From Methanomicrobiaceae archaeon (GTDB lineage Archaea > Halobacteriota > Methanomicrobia > Methanomicrobiales > Methanomicrobiaceae), in NCBI GenBank assembly GCA_016926855.1, contig JAFGNT010000006.1, positions 1-64,000 on the forward strand: 64,000 bases of DNA, read 5' to 3'. Position 1 is the stretch's first letter. Each line of letters starts with the position of its first letter. The notes under the pieces are model-generated. The model had not been told where the DNA came from, searched no databases, and saw only the letters and a list, made by a program, of their open reading frames with translations. The translations under genes were made by a program, and so were the position numbers. Positions 58,874 to 64,000 of the stretch are shown piece by piece.

Positions 58874-60517
58874 TTATTTCAGCACAGCGCCGCGATGTGC
58901 CTGCCCGACACTTTCGGCATACCGGGCAAGCACCCCCGAGAGCTCCCGTTCGACCGGTTTCCAGCGCGCTTTCCGTTCCGAAAGCTCATCCCCGTCGACG
59001 AGAAGGTCAATCGTCCGTGCAAAAAGGTCGATTGCGATCAGGTCACCCTCGCGCACATGCGCTATCGGACCTCCGATCGCGGCTTCGGGAGCCACATGGC
59101 CGATGCAGGGGCCACGTGTCCCACCCGAAAACCGTCCGTCGGTGACCAGCGCCACCCGGGTCATGCCGAGACCCATCAGCGCCGATGTGGGCGAGAGCAT
59201 CTCCGGCATTCCCGGTGCACCGCGGGGACCTTCGTACCGGATGACGAGGACGTCCTCTTCCCGGATCTGCCGTGAAAGGATCGCTTTCATCGCTTCCGCC
59301 TCCCCGTGAAATACCCGCGCAGGACCGGTATGCCGCCACATATCCTCGTTTACTGCGGCGGATTTGATGACGCAGCCATCGGGTGCAAGCGAGCCTTTCA
59401 GGATCTTCAGCCCTCCTCGTGCATGCACCGGCTGATCCAGCGGCCGGATTACGGTATCGTCATGCACGGTCGCTGTCGTCGCGATCTGCAGCGTGGTTTT
59501 TCCCGACACCGTAAGGGCATCCTCGAGAAGACCGGACAAGCGGGAAAAGACACCGGGGATACCCCCCGCACGATAGAGCGTCTGCATGGAATGCGGCCCT
59601 CCGGGCTGCATGTGGCAGATATGGGGCACCTCTTCGGCAATCCGGTTGAAATCATCAAGGGACAGCGGAATTCCCGCCTCTTCGGAGATTGCCATCAGGT
59701 GGAGGACCGTGTTCGTCGAACCCCCGAGCGTCATGTCCACGCGGATGGCATTCCTCATGCCTGCATGGGTGACAATGCTCCGGGGTAACACGCCGCCCCT
59801 GACGAGTGCGACAATCCGCTCGCCGCTTTCACGGGCAATGCGCAGTTTGGCCGCATCCACGGCAGGTATTGCGGCGCACCCCGGCAGGGACATGCCCATC
59901 GCCTCGGTCATGCACGCCATGGTATTCGCCGTATAGAGGCCCTGGCAGCTGCCGCACCCGGGCATGGCGCAGGTTTCGAGGGTGCAGAGCTCGTCTTCGC
60001 TCATCTCACCTGCCGCCACCTTCCCGACGGCTTCAAAGACATCGATGAGAGAGAGATCACGCCCTCCGGCAAAACCGGAAAGCATCGGGCCCCCGGTTAC
60101 AACCAGCGCGGGGATGTTGCAGCGCATTGCCGCCATCAGCATACCCGGCACAATCTTGTCGCAGGTGCCGAGGCAGACCAGCCCGTCGAACCGGTGGGCC
60201 TCTACCATCAGTTCGACCGAGTCGGCGATGTTTTCACGTGAGGGAAGAGAGTACCGCATTCCCTCGTGCCCCATGGCAATCCCGTCGCAGATGCCGATTG
60301 TATTGAATTCAAACGGCGTGCCACCACCGGCGGCAATGCCTTCCCGGATCTTCTCTGCGAGCGTCCTCAGGTGCATATGCCCGGGAACCACGGTATTCCA
60401 TGAATTGGCAATTCCGATGAACGGGAGATCCATCTCCCTTTCCGTCACCCCGAGCGACCAGAGCAGGGAGCGGTTGGGAGCGCGGACATACCCTTTCTTC
60501 ACATCATCGCTGCGCAT
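58874..60517 (-). CDS. ilvD: Dihydroxyacid dehydratase
   Basis: A 547-residue IlvD, an iron-sulfur dehydratase of branched-chain amino acid synthesis. The cluster cysteines are in [11 protein letters not shown] (preceded by IGI), [19 protein letters not shown] and [29 protein letters not shown] and [15 protein letters not shown] are the usual substrate and metal blocks. Length and ends are normal. It stands alone on the minus strand; the small gene at 60646-60789 lies upstream. Confidence 0.96.
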   Translation of the reverse strand: MRSDDVKKGYVRAPNRSLLWSLGVTEREMDLPFIGIANSWNTVVPGHMHLRTLAEKIREGIAAGGGTPFEFNTIGICDGIAMGHEGMRYSLPSRENIADSVELMVEAHRFDGLVCLGTCDKIVPGMLMAAMRCNIPALVVTGGPMLSGFAGGRDLSLIDVFEAVGKVAAGEMSEDELCTLETCAMPGCGSCQGLYTANTMACMTEAMGMSLPGCAAIPAVDAAKLRIARESGERIVALVRGGVLPRSIVTHAGMRNAIRVDMTLGGSTNTVLHLMAISEEAGIPLSLDDFNRIAEEVPHICHMQPGGPHSMQTLYRAGGIPGVFSRLSGLLEDALTVSGKTTLQIATTATVHDDTVIRPLDQPVHARGGLKILKGSLAPDGCVIKSAAVNEDMWRHTGPARVFHGEAEAMKAILSRQIREEDVLVIRYEGPRGAPGMPEMLSPTSALMGLGMTRVALVTDGRFSGGTRGPCIGHVAPEAAIGGPIAHVREGDLIAIDLFARTIDLLVDGDELSERKARWKPVERELSGVLARYAESVGQAHRGAVLK

Positions 60518-60645
60518 ACCACGTTATGTGCTGGCGACTCATAAGAGGGTTTGGCATAGACCCGGCAGGAACGAAAGGCAGCAGTATCCACGGAGTCCGT
60601 GAGCACCCAAACGGCATCCTCCTCCCGACGCGGCGAACCTCCCTG

Positions 60646-60789
60646 TCAATCAGGCAGGACGTCCCACATCTCGAGGATCATCTCAAGCTCGGGATCCTGC
60701 CGAAAACTTTTTTCATCGTCCGGTTTCCCGTCCGTCCCGGGGATAAAACCGGGTGCGAACCATACGCCGGGTTTCAGCAAACCAAACAT
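60646..60789 (-). CDS. 47-residue hypothetical protein
   Basis: A short gene encoding MFGLLKPGVWFAPGFIPGTD, a charged middle (GKPDDEKSFRQDP) and ELEMILEMWDVLPD at the end. Codon use is like the neighbours and the protein is clearly amphipathic rather than random. A TATA-like ttttaaataatg lies about 27 bases before the start codon, so it may be a leaderless single-gene unit between cobA and ilvD. I recognise no family. Confidence 0.55.
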   Translation of the reverse strand: MFGLLKPGVWFAPGFIPGTDGKPDDEKSFRQDPELEMILEMWDVLPD

Positions 60790-60848
60790 ACTACCGGGTG
60801 ATTCACACCAGCATTATTTAAAACTATCGCCTAAAGACATCACTATTG

Positions 60849-61577
60849 TTAATCGCTGTAAAGGCGCACCACGTCCCCGATGACGATGACCGCAGGCGGT
60901 GCAATCCCCGCATCCGCGGCACGGCGCCCGATCTCGCTGAGTGGTGCCACCGTGACACGCTGATCAGGGCGGAGCCCCCGTTCGATGATTGCGACCGGCG
61001 TTTCGGGGTCTTTGCCGTTCCTGATGAGCGATTCGGCGATAACAGGCAGGTTTTTCACGCCCATCAGGATCACGATTGTTCCGCGTGTCCTGGCAAGCCA
61101 CTGCCAGTTCAGTGCCGACTCGCCCTTCGTCGGGTCCTCATGCCCGGTGAGGATGGTCACCTGCGATGCATATCTCCGGTGGGTGACCGGAATGCCGACG
61201 CATTCCGGCACGGCGATGGCGCTGGAGATACCGGGAATTATTTCCACGGAAATCCCCTGTTCCCGGAGCGTCTCCATCTCCTCGCCGCCTCGCCCGAACA
61301 GGAACGGATCGCCGCCCTTGAGCCGGACAACGGTCTTGCCCTGCCGTGCCCGCTCAACCATAAGCGCTTCGATCTCGTCCTGTTCGAGAACGTGATGTCC
61401 TCCGTATTTCCCGCAGTCTACCAGTTCTGCCTCCCGGGGCAGTGAAGCGAGGATCTCGTCGCCCGGCAGCTGATCATACAGAATGACATCCGCCCCGTCT
61501 ATCACCTCGCGGGCGCGGAACGTCAGCAGCCCGAGCCCGCCGGGGCCCGAACCGACAAGATACACCATTCCGGTCAT
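60849..61577 (-). CDS. cobA: Uroporphyrinogen-III C-methyltransferase
   Basis: A 242-residue SUMT. VYLVGSGPGGLGLLTFRA is the N-terminal SAM-binding signature of the family, followed by VILYDQL, VVRLKGGDPFLFGRGGEE and PGISSAIAVPECVGIPVTHR, all conserved. It methylates uroporphyrinogen III to precorrin-2, the branch point to siroheme, cobamides, coenzyme F430 and haem by the siroheme route. Its start overlaps the hemC stop by four bases; it is the last gene of the hemB-hemL-hemC-cobA operon. Confidence 0.96.
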   Translation of the reverse strand: MTGMVYLVGSGPGGLGLLTFRAREVIDGADVILYDQLPGDEILASLPREAELVDCGKYGGHHVLEQDEIEALMVERARQGKTVVRLKGGDPFLFGRGGEEMETLREQGISVEIIPGISSAIAVPECVGIPVTHRRYASQVTILTGHEDPTKGESALNWQWLARTRGTIVILMGVKNLPVIAESLIRNGKDPETPVAIIERGLRPDQRVTVAPLSEIGRRAADAGIAPPAVIVIGDVVRLYSD

Positions 61578-62458
61578 TGCTTCACCCCCAGTTCGGCACG
61601 CGCCTCTTCGATCAGGTCATAGGCAAGAGCGCGCAGTTTTCTGCCGATGACACGCCCGTCATCGGGTGTTTTTCCCTCATCCTCGATCCTTTCCCACCTG
61701 CTGCCGTCGAGCGCGAGCACTTCGGCGAGGAGAAATCCGTTCTCGCAGTAGACTCCCTGCGGAGTGAAGCAGCCTCCGCCGACCTCCTCCATGACGGCCC
61801 GCTCAACACCGGTGTCCTGCCGTGTGGCAGCATCGTCAAGTGTGCCGACCGCCTGTTCGAGATCCGGATCGCGCCTGCAGACGACCGCGATCGTCCCCTG
61901 GTTCGGTGACGGGACGAACCACTGGGGAAGCAGCCGGGTGCCCGGCAGATCGAGGCCCAGCCGCTCCATTCCCGCCTCGGCGAGAACGATGGCGTCATAC
62001 TCGCCGTCCTTCAGCTTCCGGAGGCGCGTATCGACATTCCCGCGGAGCGGCCTGATCTCCGCGTCGAGACTGCTCCGGTGCAGCTGCGCCTTTCGCCGGG
62101 TGCTCGACGTCCCGATAATCCGGACATCCTCAAGATCAGCGTAATGAACGAGAAAATCGGCAGGTGAGTCCCTCCTGAGTACTGCCGCCGTCACAACGCC
62201 ACCGGGACGCTCTGCGGGGATATCCTTCATGCTGTGCACCGCCGCATCGATCTCTCCGGCGAGAATGGCCTCGTCGAGCGCACGCACGAACACACCCTGA
62301 CCCCCGATCTCATGGAGAGGGACGTTTGTCTGTTCGTCGCCTATTGTTTTGATGATCACCGTCTCTGTTTCAATGCCGGCCCGGTTGAGACCCTCGCAGA
62401 CGCGGGACGCCTGTGCGAGGGCAAGGGCACTCCCCCGTGTCCCGATCTTCACAGGCAT
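61574..62458 (-). CDS. hemC: Hydroxymethylbilane synthase
   Basis: A 294-residue porphobilinogen deaminase that joins four porphobilinogens. [12 protein letters not shown] at the N-terminus, [13 protein letters not shown], and the dipyrromethane-cofactor Cys in [17 protein letters not shown] are all present. The start overlaps the end of hemL by 10 bases and the stop overlaps cobA by 4, so the operon is fully coupled. hemD, whose product normally acts next, is not in the window. Confidence 0.96.
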   Translation of the reverse strand: MPVKIGTRGSALALAQASRVCEGLNRAGIETETVIIKTIGDEQTNVPLHEIGGQGVFVRALDEAILAGEIDAAVHSMKDIPAERPGGVVTAAVLRRDSPADFLVHYADLEDVRIIGTSSTRRKAQLHRSSLDAEIRPLRGNVDTRLRKLKDGEYDAIVLAEAGMERLGLDLPGTRLLPQWFVPSPNQGTIAVVCRRDPDLEQAVGTLDDAATRQDTGVERAVMEEVGGGCFTPQGVYCENGFLLAEVLALDGSRWERIEDEGKTPDDGRVIGRKLRALAYDLIEEARAELGVKQ

Positions 62459-63687
62459 GCGAGATATGCTCCCGTTAGTTCGTCCAGGTCACTCCCGGTA
62501 TGGGCGGCGGAGAGGAAATTCGTCTCGAACTGCGAGGGCGGGAGGAAGATTCCTTTCGAGCGCATCTTACCCCAGAAACGCGTAAATGCCACAGTATCGC
62601 TCTCCTTCGCCTCCCGGTAATTCCGCGGCGGCGTACTTCTGAAGAAGAACTTGAACATTGAACCATGCCGTACGAACGATCCGCCGTGTGATGCGACGGA
62701 TTCGGCAAGCGCCCGCGTGCTTTCCTCAAGGCGCCCGTAGAGATCCCGGTGCCCGTGCAGCCATGCAAGCGTGGCGCACCCTGCCGCAAGGCTTGCCGGG
62801 TTGCCGCTGAACGTGCCCGCCTGATATACAGGCCCCGACGGGGACACCATTTCCATAATATCCCTCCGGCCGCCGAATGCGCCGATGGGAAGGCCGCCGC
62901 CGATGATCTTGCCGAGCGTGGTGAGGTCGGGGGTCACATCGTACATCACCTGCGCCCCGCCGATGCCGAGGCGGTACCCCGTGATCACCTCGTCGAAGAT
63001 CAGCAGGGTGTCGTGGTCCGAACAGATCGACCTCACCTCGCGCAGGTAGCCCTCTTCGGGCAGGACCGGCCCGATATTTCCCATGACCGGTTCAAGGATG
63101 AACGCTGCGACGTCATCATGTGCACAGAGAAGCGCTTCAAGGGCTTCCGTGTCATTAAAAGGGACCTGACGCGTATGGGCGGTGAGGGCCGGAAGTACTC
63201 CCGCGGAATCGGGCACGCCCAGAGTGGTCGCCCCTGACCCGGCTTTCACGAGCACCGCATCGTGGGCACCGTGAAATCCCCCCTCCACCTTGATGATGTC
63301 CTTCTTCTGCGTATATCCGCGGGCAAGCCGTATCGCCGCCATCGTCGCTTCCGAACCGCTGGACACAAACCGGACCATGTCCATGCCCGGGTGATCCGCG
63401 GTAATGCGGGCCGCCATCTCCGGCTCCAGTTCGACAGGCGTCCCGTACAGCCATCCTTTCTCGAGCTGCAAAGCGATCGCATCGCGGATCGCCGGGTGCG
63501 CATGCCCGAGAATCAGAGGGCCGTACGCCATGCAGCAGTCGATATACTCGTCGCCGTCCACCGTCGTCAGCCGCGACCCCGAGGCATGCGCCGTATAGAA
63601 GGGAAAGGGCTTGATTGCCCGGACCGGGCTGCTCACGCCGCCGGGCATGAGACCCTGTGCTCGTGTAAACAGATCAGCGCTCTTCAT
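62449..63687 (-). CDS. hemL: Glutamate-1-semialdehyde 2,1-aminomutase
   Basis: A 412-residue PLP-dependent aminomutase making 5-aminolevulinate. Signatures are [13 protein letters not shown] at the N-terminus, [13 protein letters not shown], and the PLP lysine in [19 protein letters not shown] start at ATG 63687 ([11 protein letters not shown]), which overlaps the hemB stop by 14 bases; an earlier in-frame start at 63714 is less likely. It belongs to the hemB-hemL-hemC-cobA operon. hemA should lie upstream, outside the window. Confidence 0.96.
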   Translation of the reverse strand: MKSADLFTRAQGLMPGGVSSPVRAIKPFPFYTAHASGSRLTTVDGDEYIDCCMAYGPLILGHAHPAIRDAIALQLEKGWLYGTPVELEPEMAARITADHPGMDMVRFVSSGSEATMAAIRLARGYTQKKDIIKVEGGFHGAHDAVLVKAGSGATTLGVPDSAGVLPALTAHTRQVPFNDTEALEALLCAHDDVAAFILEPVMGNIGPVLPEEGYLREVRSICSDHDTLLIFDEVITGYRLGIGGAQVMYDVTPDLTTLGKIIGGGLPIGAFGGRRDIMEMVSPSGPVYQAGTFSGNPASLAAGCATLAWLHGHRDLYGRLEESTRALAESVASHGGSFVRHGSMFKFFFRSTPPRNYREAKESDTVAFTRFWGKMRSKGIFLPPSQFETNFLSAAHTGSDLDELTGAYLACL

Positions 63688-64000
63688 GAAGCCACCCCGC
63701 GACATCGCGAGCAAAATAGGTAATGATGAGATCAGCCCCCGCCCTTTTTATACAGACGAGGCTTTCAAGAACAGTCTCCCGCCGGGAAAGCCACCCCCTG
63801 TCAGCTGCCGCAGCAATCATCGAGTACTCGCCGCTCACCTGGTATGCGGCGACAGGGAGCCCGAGTTCCCTCACCGCGGCGATAATATCAAGATAAAATG
63901 ATGCGGGCTTCACCATCAGGATGTCCGCGCCTTCCGAACGGTCCAGATCCGATTCGAGGATCGCCTCACGCCGGTTGGACGGAGATATCTGGTAGGTGCT
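63674..64000 (-). CDS. hemB: Porphobilinogen synthase, C-terminal part
   Basis: The frame is open to the right window edge, so only the last 108 residues are present. They contain [37 protein letters not shown] with the second Schiff-base Lys (MVKP), [12 protein letters not shown] and the final helix [14 protein letters not shown], all conserved in HemB, which joins two 5-aminolevulinates. It is the first visible gene of the tetrapyrrole operon. The stop overlaps hemL by 14 bases. Confidence 0.96.
   Translation of the reverse strand, partial: STYQISPSNRREAILESDLDRSEGADILMVKPASFYLDIIAAVRELGLPVAAYQVSGEYSMIAAAADRGWLSRRETVLESLVCIKRAGADLIITYFARDVAGWLHEER

Noticed and set aside
1-64000. tRNA, rRNA and CRISPR arrays
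   Set aside because: I looked through the gaps for cloverleaf-like or regularly spaced repeats and saw none; a covariance-model search would be needed to exclude small RNAs.

Overview
The window comes from a methanogenic euryarchaeon, most likely of the order Methanomicrobiales. The evidence is a methanogenesis marker protein 14 gene, a tetraether-lipid radical SAM enzyme (Tes/MJ0619 family) beside CDP-archaeol synthase (CarS), an archaeal DnaG primase, an MptN-like RimK ligase, archaeal type IV pilin signals, and TATA-box promoters often placed for leaderless transcripts. Genus is an inference. I saw no rRNA, tRNA or CRISPR array.

Layout. 1-4.9 kb is a tightly packed plus-strand arsenic-type resistance cluster: an ArsP/DUF318 permease (cut by the window edge), thioredoxin-like and DGC proteins, Acr3, DUF2703, and ArsF/ArsG-like proteins. 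4.9-18.7 kb is accessory and scarred. It holds an ArdC fragment, an IS5-type transposase fragment, a catalase with a bacterial-style terminator, a PAS histidine kinase plus a frameshifted copy of its 3' end, an unusual GlyA whose 3' end carries an antisense uspA scar, a flavodoxin, a MarR-MATE pair, a polyferredoxin pseudogene and a four-PEGA surface protein.

16.8-30.1 kb is the most interesting part, a surface/pilus region. A phosphate-binding protein (PstS) carries an archaeal pilin signal instead of a lipoprotein or Sec signal. It sits in an operon with pstC, pstA and a type II/IV secretion ATPase whose start overlaps the end of pstA. A pilin-like protein with PKD and Ig-type domains, two single-F-domain membrane platform proteins, an ArlH/KaiC-like protein with a degenerate P-loop and a degenerate receiver protein lie around it. 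No pstB or phoU is in the window. I propose a phosphate 'bindosome', in which the binding protein is displayed by a pilus-type machine.

30-64 kb is mostly housekeeping. It contains two methyltransferases and a UspA; hypC-hypA-hypE; pyrC, pyrE, purD, argF, argG, carA and carB (pyrimidine, purine and arginine synthesis); dnaG; mptN-like, tes and carS (cofactor and lipid synthesis); mmp14 with a small partner; a three-gene glycine betaine-type ABC transporter; a beta-carbonic anhydrase; ilvD; and a tetrapyrrole operon hemB-hemL-hemC-cobA with hemB cut by the right edge. Several small genes (30-53 codons) were found by reading the gaps.
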